Below, piece after piece: positions 18,298 through 27,712 of a stretch of 64,000 bases of DNA. The stretch's first letter is position 1, and the number at the start of each line of letters is the position of its first letter. Made by a program: the position numbers and the translations under genes. Below the pieces are notes generated by a model, which had not been told where the DNA came from, did no database searches, and worked only from the letters and a program-made list of their open reading frames with translations. The DNA lies in assembly GCA_041394725.1 (NCBI GenBank), contig JAWKHR010000030.1, positions 13,047 to 77,046 on the forward strand. The letters run 5' to 3'. Source of the DNA: JAWKHR01 sp041394725. GTDB taxonomy: Bacteria; Acidobacteriota; Vicinamibacteria; Vicinamibacterales; SCN-69-37.

Positions 18298-19737
18298 CTA
18301 CCCGGCCGCGAGCCGGGCGGCTTCGGCCTGGAGGATGTCGATCGCGCGGTCGATCGTGTCGCGGTGCGTGCGGAAGACGAGAATCGCCGCGCGCAGGACG
18401 AACCGGCCATCGATGCGGGTGGACGTCATGAACACCCGGCCATCGCGCTGGACGGCCTGCACCAGGGCCTCGTTGAACGCGTCGGCGTCGCCGCGCGGGG
18501 GCACGTACCGGAAGGTCGCGATCGACAGCTCGGGTTCGGGGCCCACCTCGAAGCCGGGCAGCCGCGAGACGCGATCGTGGAAGTACCGCGCGAGCAGCAT
18601 CTTCTCCTCGATCGCGGCGCGGAAGGGCGCCACGCCGCAGAGCTGCAGCGGCAGCCAGAGCCGCAGCCCGCGGAAGTGCTTGGTCAGCTCGGGCGAGAGG
18701 TCGGCCGGCGACGGCTCCTCGCGGGCCGCGAGCGCGTCCTGCATGTAGGACGCCACGTAGTAGTGCGAGTCGAGTACGGCCCGTCGATCCTTGACGAGCA
18801 CGGCGCCCGTGCCGAACGGCAGGAACAGGCCCTTGTGCGGGTCCATGATGATCGAGTCGGACCGTTCCATCCCCGCGAGGCGGCGCCGTCCCGCCTCGCA
18901 CAACGCGAAGAACCCGCCGTAGGCCGCGTCGACGTGAAACCACAGCCCGTGCCGGCCGGCGACGTCGGCGATCGCCGGCATCGGGTCGATGGCCCCGGCG
19001 TCGGTGGTGCCCGCCGAGGCGACGACGAGGAACGGCCGCAGGCCCGCCGCGCGATCGGCCTCGACGAGGCGCTCGAGCGCGGCGGCGTCCATCCGGTGCC
19101 GCGCGTCCATCGGGACGTGGCGGACCGGGCACTCACGCAGGCCGGCAATCCGCAACGCCTTGTCCACGGAGTGGTGCACGTGCGCCGTCGCGTACACGAC
19201 GGACCGCTCGACCTCGCGGCTGGTCACGCCCTTCGCGTCGCGCGCGGTCACGATGGCGATCAGGTTCGCGATGCTGCCGCCCGAGGCCAGGTTGCCGGCC
19301 GACGACGCCGGATATCCGACGAGTGAGGCCATCCACTCGGTCAGCAGGTTCTCCAGCCGCACGGCGCCGGGCGCCGCGAAGAACACGCCCGCGTACTTGT
19401 TGGTGATGTCGGCCAGGAAGTCGCCGAGCGCCGCCTGGACGACGCCGCCGCCCGGGATGTAGCCGAGGTGTCCGGGTGACGCCGGGTTGATGCCGGGCCG
19501 GTCGACGTGACGGGCGATGGCGTCGAGGAGCTCGTCGAACTCGCGTGGCTCGTCGCGAATCGCGAGGTCGCGGATGCCCGCGCCCTGGTCGGCGGTGGGC
19601 ACGAAGACGGGCCGGTCCGGCAGGCTGTCGAGGAAGGCGTCGGCGTAGCGGACGGCCCGCGCCATCAACGCGGCGCGCGCCTCGGGCGACGGGTCGAGAC
19701 GCCGGGCGATGGCTTCGAGTGCGTCGAGACGGTCCAT
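18298..19737 (-). CDS. PLP-dependent decarboxylase, aromatic-amino-acid/tyrosine decarboxylase type
   Basis: 479 residues. Group II decarboxylase features: NPASPGHLGYIPGGGVVQA, NLASGGSIANLIAIVTARD, WFHVDAAYGGFFAL, and the Schiff-base lysine K302 in DPHKGLFLPFGTG. It should decarboxylate an aromatic or other L-amino acid in the cytoplasm; the substrate cannot be fixed. The ATG at 19737 uses the last base of a palindromic element, and no ribosome site precedes it. The next internal Met is 24 codons in and would cut into the N-terminal helix pair, so I keep the first ATG. The gene converges on the ASRT gene. Confidence 0.88.
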   Translation of the reverse strand: MDRLDALEAIARRLDPSPEARAALMARAVRYADAFLDSLPDRPVFVPTADQGAGIRDLAIRDEPREFDELLDAIARHVDRPGINPASPGHLGYIPGGGVVQAALGDFLADITNKYAGVFFAAPGAVRLENLLTEWMASLVGYPASSAGNLASGGSIANLIAIVTARDAKGVTSREVERSVVYATAHVHHSVDKALRIAGLRECPVRHVPMDARHRMDAAALERLVEADRAAGLRPFLVVASAGTTDAGAIDPMPAIADVAGRHGLWFHVDAAYGGFFALCEAGRRRLAGMERSDSIIMDPHKGLFLPFGTGAVLVKDRRAVLDSHYYVASYMQDALAAREEPSPADLSPELTKHFRGLRLWLPLQLCGVAPFRAAIEEKMLLARYFHDRVSRLPGFEVGPEPELSIATFRYVPPRGDADAFNEALVQAVQRDGRVFMTSTRIDGRFVLRAAILVFRTHRDTIDRAIDILQAEAARLAAG

Positions 19738-19846
19738 GGGGGTCAGGTCTTGGATCACGCAGCCTTCGGGAGAGCTAGCGACAGAATTGTCTTTCAATTC
19801 TGTCGCAAAGTGCGCCCGAGGCTGCGATCCAAGACTCTGACCCCCA
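19737..19846. repeat. REP-like 110-bp imperfect palindrome
   Basis: Left arm 19737-19789 and right arm 19795-19846 are inverted copies differing by three small gaps and about six substitutions. The core is a perfect 12-bp stem (GCGACAGAATTG, 19778-19789) round a TCTTT loop. The ends read TGGGGGTCAG and CTGACCCCCA. Long palindromes with such ends are known as REP-like non-autonomous elements in other bacteria; no RAYT transposase is in the window. It lies between the ADOP permease stop and the decarboxylase start. Confidence 0.8.
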
Positions 19847-19868
19847 ATACCGCCGGAGATACGGCGCC

Positions 19869-22534
19869 CTACTCCCGCAGGACGGCTACCGGATCCACGC
19901 GCGTCGCGCGCCAGGTCGGCCACGCGATGGCCGCGATCGCCACCAGCGCGATCAGGCCGGTGACGACGACGAGGTCGCCGGGTCACGGGCATCGACCTCG
20001 TAGAGGCGCGACTCGAGGAGTCCCGAGAACGCCAGCACGCCGGCCAGCCCGGCCGCGAGCCCCGCACCGCAGAACCAGGCCCCGCGCCGCATCAGCTGCC
20101 GTACCACGGTCGGCCCCTGCGCCCCGAGCGCGATCCGGATCCCGACCTCGCGCGTCCGCGCACGGGCGGCCTGGTTGGCGACGCCGTAGACGCCGATGGC
20201 CGCGAGCAGCAGCGCGGCCACGGCGAACGCGCCGAACAGCGTCATCGCGAATCGCGCCGGCGCGCTCGCCTCCGCGGCCACCTGCTCCATCGTCCGCACG
20301 GCCAGCAGCGGCGCCTCGCGATCGTACGAGGCCAGCACGTCGCGGATCTGCGGCACGATCGAGAGCGGGGGCACGGCCGTGCGGACCGCGAACGTCAGCG
20401 TGGACGGCACGTCGCCGCGCAGGTGCGCGATGATCTCGGGCACGGGCGCGGTCGGCAGGTCCTTCCGTTCGTTGCCGACGACGCCGACGATCGGGTACCA
20501 GTACGAGTCGGCGGTCGCCTCCCGGTCGAACGTCACGCGACGTCCGACCGGCGAGGCGTCGGGGAAGTAGCGGTCGACGAACGCCTGGTTCACCACGACC
20601 GGCACGGGCGCGTCGGGCGCGAGGTCGCGGTCGTCGAACATCCGCCCCGCGACGAGCGGCACGCGCAGGGCCTGGAAGTACTCGGGCATCTCCTCGCGAT
20701 GGCGCACGCCGAGCCCGAATCGTCCCGGCCCCCAGCCCTCGATGGTGAAGTCGCTCGACCAGGCGTAGCCGGTCAGCGGCAGCCCGCGGCCGACGCCGGC
20801 GACCTCGACGCCCGGCAGCGTCTGGATCTCCCTGGCGAAGTTGATGCCGAACCCGGCGCGCGCCCCCGCGTTCGGAAACTCGCCGGTGGACGGGTGCACC
20901 TGGAACGTCAGCACGTGGCTCACGTCCACGCCCGGATCGATCCGGTGGATCCTGTCGAAGCTGCGCACGAGCAGTCCGGCCGCGCTGACGAGCAGCACGG
21001 CCATCGCGACCTCGAAGGCGACGACGGCGTTGGCGGCGAAGAGGCGCTCGCGGCCGGCCGTCCCGGATCGGGCGCCATCGCGGATGTGACGCACCGGGTC
21101 CACGCGCGTGCCGCGCCAGGCCGGCCACAGGCCGCCGAGCATCGCGCTCGCGAGACAGAGCCCGATCGCGAACGCGGCCATCCGCACGTCGAGATGGAAG
21201 GCCACGCCGGCGAGGTCGGCCGGGCTGACCGCCGCGATGGCCTGCAGGCCTGCGACGCCGAGCGCGAGCCCGATCGCGGTGCCGCCCGCCGCGAGCAGCA
21301 GGCTCTCGACCAGCGTCTGCCGGACGAGGCGCGCGCGGCCGGCGCCGAGGGCCGCGCGGACGGCCAATTCCTGCTCGCGGCCCGTCGCGCGCGCGAGCAT
21401 CAGGTTCGCGAGGTTCGCGCACGCGATGAGCTGCAGCACGCCCACCGCGCCGAGGAACAGCAGCAGCGTCGCGCGTCGATCGCCGGCCAGAAACGTCCGG
21501 AGCGGCGTGACGCCGCCGACCATCCCGGTGTTGGTGTCCGGATGCTCGCGCTCGAGGTCCGCCGAGATCGCCCGCAGTTCGGCGTCGGCCTGCGCGAACG
21601 ACGCACCGGGCGCCAGCCGGCCGATCGGCCGCACGACGTGCGCCTGGCGCCACCAGATCGACTGGCGCCGCGCCCCCATCGCCGCGGGCGTGCGCCAGAC
21701 GTCGGCCTCGCTGATGGGATACACGAACTCGGGCCCCATCACGCCGATGACCTCGTGCGGGCGACCGTCGAGGCGGATCGTGCGGCCGACGATCGACGGG
21801 TCCGCCCCGAAGTGCAGGCGCCACGTCGCGTAGCTCAGCACCACCAGGCCGGGCTGGTACGTCTCGTCGTCGCGAAACGTGCGGCCGAGCATCGGCGGCA
21901 CGCCGAGCACCTGGAACAGGGTGCCGGACACCTCGGCGACGACCGCGCGGGCGGGCCCCTCGTCGGTCATGAGCGAGACCGCCTGAGGAAAGCCGTTCGC
22001 GAATGCGATGTCGGAGAACGTCGTCGTCCGGGCACGCCAGTCCTCGATGTTCGCGGGCGCGGCCTCCACCTGGTGCCAGTCGCGCTGGACGTTCGACTCC
22101 CAGAGCGCGCCGAGACGCGACGGGTCCGGAAACGGCAGCGGCCGCAGGAGCACGTCGTTCACGGCCGAGAAGATCGCCACCGACGCGCCGATCCCGATGC
22201 CGAGCGTCAGGAGCGCCGCGGCGGCATAGCCCGGCGATCGCCGGAGCGTACGCCACGCGAACCGCAGGTCACCGGCCAGCGCGACGAGGCGCGCTCCGGG
22301 CCCGGGAACTCGATCGGGTGTCGGCGTCATCGAAACCTCCGTGTCGCGCGTGTCGAGAATCGACCGCATCGTCTGCGCCCAGTACCACGCCCACGCGCGC
22401 ACGCGGCCGGCGGGCCGGCGGTACCGCAGCCACTCTTCGTCGAGGTCGCCGGCCACGTACTCGGTCGCCTCGGGCGGCAGCAGCCGCCCGAGCAGCCAGC
22501 GCGCGAGACGCGGCGGGCGGGGCGATCCCATCAC
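19869..22534 (-). CDS. ADOP-type ABC transporter permease, FtsX/MacB-like (frameshifted at 3' end)
   Basis: About 888 residues after repair. Residues 1-50 (LLPPEATEYVAGDLDEEW) are the N-terminal segment of ADOP permeases. A membrane helix near 105-130 (LTLGIGIGASVAIFSAVNDV) opens the first MacB periplasmic domain, then FtsX helices at about 330-480 (CANLANLMLARATGREQELA) and again after 740. At about 19976-19978 one base is missing: the unrepaired frame ends DPATSSSSPA, whereas the next frame continues with a hydrophobic helix and the typical end WRATRVDPVAVLRE. Start is GTG at 22534, overlapping the PadR stop (GTGA). Such permeases work with a separate ATPase, which is not here; substrate unknown. 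Confidence 0.88.
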
Positions 22535-22878
22535 CGCTCCGGATCGACCGTCGCCAGCCGCTCGATCTCCGGCATCAGGCCGTCGGACATCGCCCGCACG
22601 TGGCGGATCGCGCGATGGACCTGGCGCGCGCCTTCGGGCCGGACGCGGTAGTACCGGCGGCGCATGCCAGTCCGCTCGGGCACCGTGTCGCCCGGCGTGG
22701 ACGTCACGAGGCCGCGGGCCTCGAGGCGCCCCAGGGCGGTGTACACGGCGCCCGCGGAGACGCGGCGGCCGGTGGCCCCCTCGATGGCCCGGCGCACCGT
22801 CACGCCGTAGGCGTCGTCCCCGAGCCGGAGGACGGCCAGCAGGAGCAGTTGTTCGAATTCGCCAAGCGCTGTGGGCAT
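22531..22878 (-). CDS. PadR family transcriptional regulator
   Basis: 115 residues. The winged helix is MPTALGEFEQLLLLAVLRLG, then YGVTVRRAIEGATGRRVSAG, AVYTALGRLEARGLV and RRRYYRVRPEGARQV. PadR proteins repress by binding short inverted repeats. The start ATGPTALGE-type Met at 22878 is chosen because the longer form (22923) would overlap the promoter and operator. It is immediately followed, with a 4-bp overlap, by an ADOP permease gene: the usual acidobacterial PadR-ADOP pair. Autoregulation is expected from the operator-like repeats next to its own promoter. Confidence 0.92.
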   Translation of the reverse strand: MPTALGEFEQLLLLAVLRLGDDAYGVTVRRAIEGATGRRVSAGAVYTALGRLEARGLVTSTPGDTVPERTGMRRRYYRVRPEGARQVHRAIRHVRAMSDGLMPEIERLATVDPER

Positions 22879-22887
22879 GGAGCTGAT

Positions 22888-22941
22888 ACCTACACTGTCG
22901 TCGTCAGACCGATTACACGACAACTACAGTGTAGGTGTCAA
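22888..22941 (-). promoter_or_regulatory. PadR-ADOP promoter with paired operator repeats
   Basis: Read on the minus strand, TTGACA (22941-22936) and TGTAAT (22917-22912) are 18 bp apart, a good sigma-70 promoter. An inverted repeat, ACCTACACTGT (22888-22898) and ACAGTGTAGGT (22926-22936), flanks the -10. Each arm contains a small TACANTGTA-type palindrome, one in the spacer and one just downstream of the start. Binding there would block RNA polymerase. Confidence 0.65.
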
Positions 22942-23023
22942 CTCTTGTTTCCGACCTTGACAGCTTGTCTGTCGTCTCTGCGGGTGCCATCATGCCCGCG
23001 CCAGCCTGCCAGTCGAGGAGCAC

Positions 23024-25003
23024 ATGACCCGAACGCCTGCCCGGCCGTTCCCGGTGGTCCTCTGCGCGCTGCTGCTCGCCGGCGCGGCCGTCGGCGCCCG
23101 ACAGACCCGGACGACGCCACCAGGGCCTGCCGGGCCCCAGTCACAGCGTCCGACGTTCCGGGGCGACGTCGAGCTCATCCGCTTCGACGTGCTCGTCGTC
23201 GATCGCGCGGGCCGGCACGTGCCGGGCCTGACCGCCGCCGACTTCGCGGTCACGGTGGACGGCGCGCCACGCCCGGTCGAGACCGTCGCGGAGGTCACGC
23301 ATCCGCGCACGCCTCCGCCCTTCCCGGCCGACGTGCCGCTCGACGTCGCGGCGAACACCGGCCGGCCCGATCGCCTGGTCATGCTCGTGCTCGACGACCT
23401 GCACTTCCGCGCGCGGACCGACGAGGTGAAGTCGCTCATCCGCGACGTCGTCACCCGCCTCGGCGATGGCGCGTCGCTGGGACTCGTCACGACGTCGGGC
23501 ACGTTCGGCGTCGAGATCACGGAAGACCGCGCGCAGCTTCTGCGCGCGATCGACGCGTTCCTCGACCGCCATGATCCCGGGCGCGGCCTCCGGCGGCCGG
23601 TCGTGTCCACCGCCGGCTACGTCTCAAGGACCGGGGACCCGACGTCGCTCTCCGGCGGCCCGAGCGACCCGGCCTCGTTCTTCGGCGCGTTCCACGGCTA
23701 TCGCACCGTGGAGGACGTCGCGAAGATGGTGGCGGCCGACGACGGCCGGCGAAAGGCGTTCGTCTGGGTCTCGACGGCCCTGCCGGGCACCAACCTGGTG
23801 CGTTTCGCGCTCCATCCACCCGGCGACCAGCCGAATCCGTGCGACCGGAGCACGGCCGCCGCGTGGTTCTGCAACTCGATCAACGGGATGTTCACCCGCC
23901 TCGAGAACTCGAACGCGAGCGTCTACGTGGTCAGTCCGGGCGGCCCCGTCGATGGTGGCGGGTCGCTGGCGCCGATTTCGGCGGCTGCGGGCGGCGAGAG
24001 CTTCGATGCCGCGCGCGACCCGCGCGCGGTCGACAAGCTCGTGTCCGTCCTCGACAACTACTACATGGTGGGCGTCCTGCGCGGGGATCTCGACCGCGGC
24101 CCCCACGCGATGGCCGTCACGACGACGCGGCCCGGCGCGACCGTGCGGTCGCGCGGCACCTACACGCTCGAGCCGAAGGTCTCCGCGCCGCGCAACGGCA
24201 CGCCGCTGAACCGCCTGGCGGCTGCCGTCGAACCCGTGCGCGACCTGCCCCTGCGCCTGCACGTGCTGCCGCTCTTCACCGCGAAGGGCGACACGCAGGT
24301 GCTGGCCACGCTCGAGGTCGCCGCCGACGCCCTTCCGCCGCCGGACGCCGCCGGGCACTTCGGCGACGTCGTGGAGTTCAGCGTGCACGCGATCGACCTG
24401 AAGAAGAAGCGCGTCGAGCGGAGCGAGGCGCGCCGCGTGACGATGGAATGGCCGCGTCGCGCGGGCCGCCCCGACGGACTGCCGGCCTACCGCCTGCAGG
24501 CCGTGCTGCGCGTGACGCCGGGCCCGCACCAGTTCCGTGCGTCGGCCATCTCACGCGGGCTGGATCAATCGGGCAGCGTGTACCTGCAGCTGGACGTGCC
24601 GTCGGGGAAGGACGCCGACGTCGCGGTGAGCGGCCTGGTCCTCGCGTCGCCACGCCCGCCGGACACCACGCCGGCCATCGTCCGTCACGGAGAACTGGAG
24701 GACGTCTCCCTCCCCTTCGCTCCCGCGCTCGATCGCGTGTTCCCCTCGTCGGGCGACCTGCGCGTGTTCTTCCAGGTGCGCGCGAAGAAGGACGAGCCGG
24801 CGCGCGGCACCCTTGCCATCATCGATGCCGCGGACCATGCCGTGATCGAGGTGCCGTGGGAGACGACCGGCAAGGGCGTCCACGGCGTCGAACGGACACT
24901 GAACCTGGAGGGCATTCCCGAGGGGCCCTGCCGAATCATCGCGACCACCGTGGTCAACGGCGTCCGGGTCGAGCGGACGGTCGGCATCCGGGTGGGCGGC
25001 TGA
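23024..25003 (+). CDS. VWFA-related secreted protein (acidobacterial type)
   Basis: 659 residues, start preceded by GAGGAG. Residues 1-25 form a signal peptide (VVLCALLLAGAAVGA). Residues about 50-330 are a von Willebrand A-like domain of the acidobacterial kind: FDVLVVDRAGRHVPGLTAAD, then RLVMLVLDDLHFRARTDEVK, where DDLHF replaces the MIDAS DxSxS. The C-terminal half is beta-rich and repetitive, with no named domain. Function in this lineage is not known. A cysteine pair (CDRS, WFCNS) lies near 275-285. Confidence 0.82.
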   Translation: MTRTPARPFPVVLCALLLAGAAVGARQTRTTPPGPAGPQSQRPTFRGDVELIRFDVLVVDRAGRHVPGLTAADFAVTVDGAPRPVETVAEVTHPRTPPPFPADVPLDVAANTGRPDRLVMLVLDDLHFRARTDEVKSLIRDVVTRLGDGASLGLVTTSGTFGVEITEDRAQLLRAIDAFLDRHDPGRGLRRPVVSTAGYVSRTGDPTSLSGGPSDPASFFGAFHGYRTVEDVAKMVAADDGRRKAFVWVSTALPGTNLVRFALHPPGDQPNPCDRSTAAAWFCNSINGMFTRLENSNASVYVVSPGGPVDGGGSLAPISAAAGGESFDAARDPRAVDKLVSVLDNYYMVGVLRGDLDRGPHAMAVTTTRPGATVRSRGTYTLEPKVSAPRNGTPLNRLAAAVEPVRDLPLRLHVLPLFTAKGDTQVLATLEVAADALPPPDAAGHFGDVVEFSVHAIDLKKKRVERSEARRVTMEWPRRAGRPDGLPAYRLQAVLRVTPGPHQFRASAISRGLDQSGSVYLQLDVPSGKDADVAVSGLVLASPRPPDTTPAIVRHGELEDVSLPFAPALDRVFPSSGDLRVFFQVRAKKDEPARGTLAIIDAADHAVIEVPWETTGKGVHGVERTLNLEGIPEGPCRIIATTVVNGVRVERTVGIRVGG

Positions 25004-25026
25004 CGCCAGGGACCGCCCCATGTCGC

Positions 25027-25437
25027 TCACCCGCCCCTGACCTCCACCTCGATCCGGTAGTCCTCCGGATCGATCGGCGGCAGGCTGACGAACGGGTACG
25101 GCGAGACGATGGTGAGGTGGATCGTGTAGTCGCCCACGGTCGCCGAACTGCGCGCGGGGTCGTTGAGCTGCAGGGCGAACGTCGCCGGCACCTTGCCGGT
25201 CGTCGCCTGGAAGGCCGCGGTGACGTCGCCGGCCTGGATGCAGATGGCGTCACCCGGACACCGGCTGTCGCTGGTGATGCCGGTGAAGCGGAGCGTGAGC
25301 GCACCGACGGTGGACTCCTGCCCGGGCGCGAGCGTGAGCGTGGCCGGCAGCGCCGGGTCGGGACTGGTGGCCGTCCCGCAGGCGGACAGCGCGACGGCGA
25401 GTGCGACGACGAGGAAGACGGGAGCGACGCGAGTCAT
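25027..25437 (-). CDS. Small lipoprotein of unknown function
   Basis: 136 residues from MTRVAPVF; the longer frame upstream is arginine-rich and has no signal. Residues 1-21 end in the lipobox ALSACGTATS. The mature protein is a beta-sandwich-like run (LTLAPGQESTVGALTLRFTG, RCPGDAICIQAGDVTAAFQA) with a cysteine pair. Similar short lipoproteins occur widely in Acidobacteriota without assigned function. It converges on the VWFA gene. Confidence 0.65.
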   Translation of the reverse strand: MTRVAPVFLVVALAVALSACGTATSPDPALPATLTLAPGQESTVGALTLRFTGITSDSRCPGDAICIQAGDVTAAFQATTGKVPATFALQLNDPARSSATVGDYTIHLTIVSPYPFVSLPPIDPEDYRIEVEVRGG

Positions 25438-25570
25438 ACGTCGGCGTCCGTTGCAGGCCCCATGCCAGCGCCCGCGCTCGCAGCGACAGGCCCTCGGTCC
25501 CGGCCGACGCGACCGGGCGTCGCCGTCGCAGGACAGCGCCTGCGCCATTCCCCGGGCGCCGACGCCGGGA

Positions 25571-27667
25571 TCACTTCAGCACTTTTCCATCCAGCCCCGT
25601 CGGCATCGGCACGCCGAGCGTCTCGAGGATGGTCGGCGCCAGGTCCACGATGTTCGGCGCCGCCTCGGCCAGCTTCCGGTTGACGAACAGGACGCCGCCG
25701 CTGATCTCGGTCGCCGTCGCGCAGTGATCGCCGCTCCACTTGCGGTCGTTGTCCTCGATCACCGCCCGCGTGATGACGCCGAGCGTGTCCTGCCAGCCGA
25801 CGCGGTACCCGTCGTTGAACCCCACCTCGAGGTCCGGCGCGTTGCCGAGGTAGTCGCCGTGGTAGATGTCGTCGCGCAGGTAGATGTCCCTGAACACCGG
25901 CTGGCCGTTCTCCGGATCGACGAGCTGCAACAGCTTCGACCGGATCTCCTGCTGGAGCGCCGAGTACTCGGCGCCGGTCGAGACGATGCCCTGCCCCTCG
26001 CGGCCGCGGAGGTTGAAGTAGATCTGGCCGAGTCCGACCGCGTAGGCCTTCGTCCGGCTCCAGTCCACGCCCTCGAAATACCGGCCGCGGCCGAAGAGGT
26101 CGGCCAGCGTCTTCTGCTCGCTCTGCTGGCCCTCGAACGCCATGTAGCCGTTCTGGACGAACCACGTGTTCAGGTTCACGCTCCGACGGAACGAGTGGAA
26201 CCCGTGATCGGACATCACCATGAAGAGCACGTCCGGCGGCAGCTTCGCGCGCAGCCGGCCGACGAAGTCGTCGGCGCGCTTGTAGACGTTCTCGATCGCG
26301 TCGCCGTACTTCGCGGCCAGGTCCGGGTCGTACATCGGGTGCTCGGGATCGATCAGCCGCCACATCATGTGCGAGATGCGGTCGGTGGTCTCGATCGCCC
26401 CCACGAACAGGTCCCAGTCGCCGTCGTCGAGCGCCTGCATGATCAGGCGCTCGCGGTCGTCCATCGCACGGTTCGAGTCGTCGAGAAACGCGGCCTCGTC
26501 CACCCGGCCCTCGTTGAGCGCCTTGTCGGCCGACTCGGCCCAGCCGAGCGTGCGGTAGACACCCAGCCGCGTCGCAAGGTCGCCCGCGAAGCTCGCCGGC
26601 GTGGAAATCGGCAGCGGAGGGTTGCGCGGGTCCATGTTGATCGGCGACGCGTAGATGCGGACCTCGCTGTCGGCCCGCTCCAGGAAGAACTGCGTCATGC
26701 CGCTCACCTTGACGAGCATGTTGATGCGGAACGTGAGGGGCACCCAGTCGCTCCACTCACCCTGCGTGAGCCGCACGGTCCGGCCGTCGATGAGGATCGT
26801 CACGGCCTTCGCCGCGCGGTCCCAGCGCAGCGTCATCGGCATCAGCACGTCCTCGCGCGTCTCGAGCTCGGCCTTCCTCGCGCGGTTGGCGTCGGTCACC
26901 CGGCCGTCCGGGCTCAGCGCGTCGAGCTGCTGCCGGACGATCGGGTTGGGCGGCCCGGTCAGCGTCGACTCGGCGACGTCGCCCTCGAACGACAGGCGCT
27001 TGAGGATGCCGCCGAACTCGGTGTCGCCCTCCTCGAAGCGGCTCAGGTCGGTCGCCCAGTAGGTGAACGTGCCGAGCGTGCCGCGCAGGTCCGGCAGCGG
27101 GAGGCCCGCCAGCATCTCGCCGTGCTCGATGGGCTCGGGCGGGAACGTGACGGGCACGGTCATGACCTTCGTCCGGATCCCCGCCGCGCCCGCGTGCACC
27201 CAGAACGACGTCCCGCCACGCGTGGACGTCACGACGGGCCGCTTGATCGGGATGTAGTTGAAGAGGAAGGCCGGCGGCTCCCGGTGGACCATGTTGAGCT
27301 CGGGCGTGTAGGTCACCGGGTCGCGCAGCAGGAAGTCGTAGATGTTGTGCTGGCCCGGATTGACGCCCGTCGCGAAGCTCGACCAGGCGGTCGGCGACTC
27401 GGACGGCTGCGTCGTGCCGAGCGTCGAGAACGTGCCCTCGTCGGCCAGCCGCTTCAGGTTCGGCAGCTTGCCCTCGTCCATCCACTTCCGGGCGAGCGTC
27501 GGGTCCATGCCGTCGAAGCCGATCACGAACACGCGCTGCGCCGCCGGGCGCACGGGTGCGGTGGTCCCGCCGCACTGCCAGGTGACGACGGCGGCCAGAC
27601 CAACGCAGAGGAACCGGGCGAACGACGGCCGCACGGAACGGGAACGGGACACGCGGCTGAGGGCCAT
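25571..27667 (-). CDS. Alkaline phosphatase-superfamily phosphodiesterase
   Basis: 698 residues. The first 30 residues are a lipoprotein-like signal (VVTWQCGGT). RVFVIGFDGMDPTLARKWM is the type I phosphodiesterase/nucleotide pyrophosphatase opening with the first metal aspartate; PSESPTAWSSFATGVNPGQH carries the nucleophile region, DWDLFVGAIETTDRISHMMW and FMVMSDHGFHSFRRSVNLN hold the remaining Asp/His ligands. It probably hydrolyses a phosphodiester or phosphonate outside the cytoplasm. ATG 27667 is chosen over GTG 27676, because the latter lies inside the -10 box. Confidence 0.85.
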   Translation of the reverse strand: MALSRVSRSRSVRPSFARFLCVGLAAVVTWQCGGTTAPVRPAAQRVFVIGFDGMDPTLARKWMDEGKLPNLKRLADEGTFSTLGTTQPSESPTAWSSFATGVNPGQHNIYDFLLRDPVTYTPELNMVHREPPAFLFNYIPIKRPVVTSTRGGTSFWVHAGAAGIRTKVMTVPVTFPPEPIEHGEMLAGLPLPDLRGTLGTFTYWATDLSRFEEGDTEFGGILKRLSFEGDVAESTLTGPPNPIVRQQLDALSPDGRVTDANRARKAELETREDVLMPMTLRWDRAAKAVTILIDGRTVRLTQGEWSDWVPLTFRINMLVKVSGMTQFFLERADSEVRIYASPINMDPRNPPLPISTPASFAGDLATRLGVYRTLGWAESADKALNEGRVDEAAFLDDSNRAMDDRERLIMQALDDGDWDLFVGAIETTDRISHMMWRLIDPEHPMYDPDLAAKYGDAIENVYKRADDFVGRLRAKLPPDVLFMVMSDHGFHSFRRSVNLNTWFVQNGYMAFEGQQSEQKTLADLFGRGRYFEGVDWSRTKAYAVGLGQIYFNLRGREGQGIVSTGAEYSALQQEIRSKLLQLVDPENGQPVFRDIYLRDDIYHGDYLGNAPDLEVGFNDGYRVGWQDTLGVITRAVIEDNDRKWSGDHCATATEISGGVLFVNRKLAEAAPNIVDLAPTILETLGVPMPTGLDGKVLK

Positions 27668-27674
27668 ACGGACC

Positions 27675-27680
27675 ACTTTA
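27675..27680 (-). promoter_or_regulatory. -10 box abutting the phosphodiesterase start
   Basis: On the minus strand GG-TAAAGT ends seven bases before ATG 27667, so the mRNA would be leaderless or nearly so. No -35 consensus is seen. Confidence 0.35.
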
Positions 27681-27712
27681 CCAGCGCCGCGCCGCCCGCC
27701 CGGGCGTCGGCC

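Noticed and set aside
27668..27676. GTG at 27676 as start of the phosphodiesterase
   Set aside because: It lies within the TAAAGT box and would place the promoter inside the gene.
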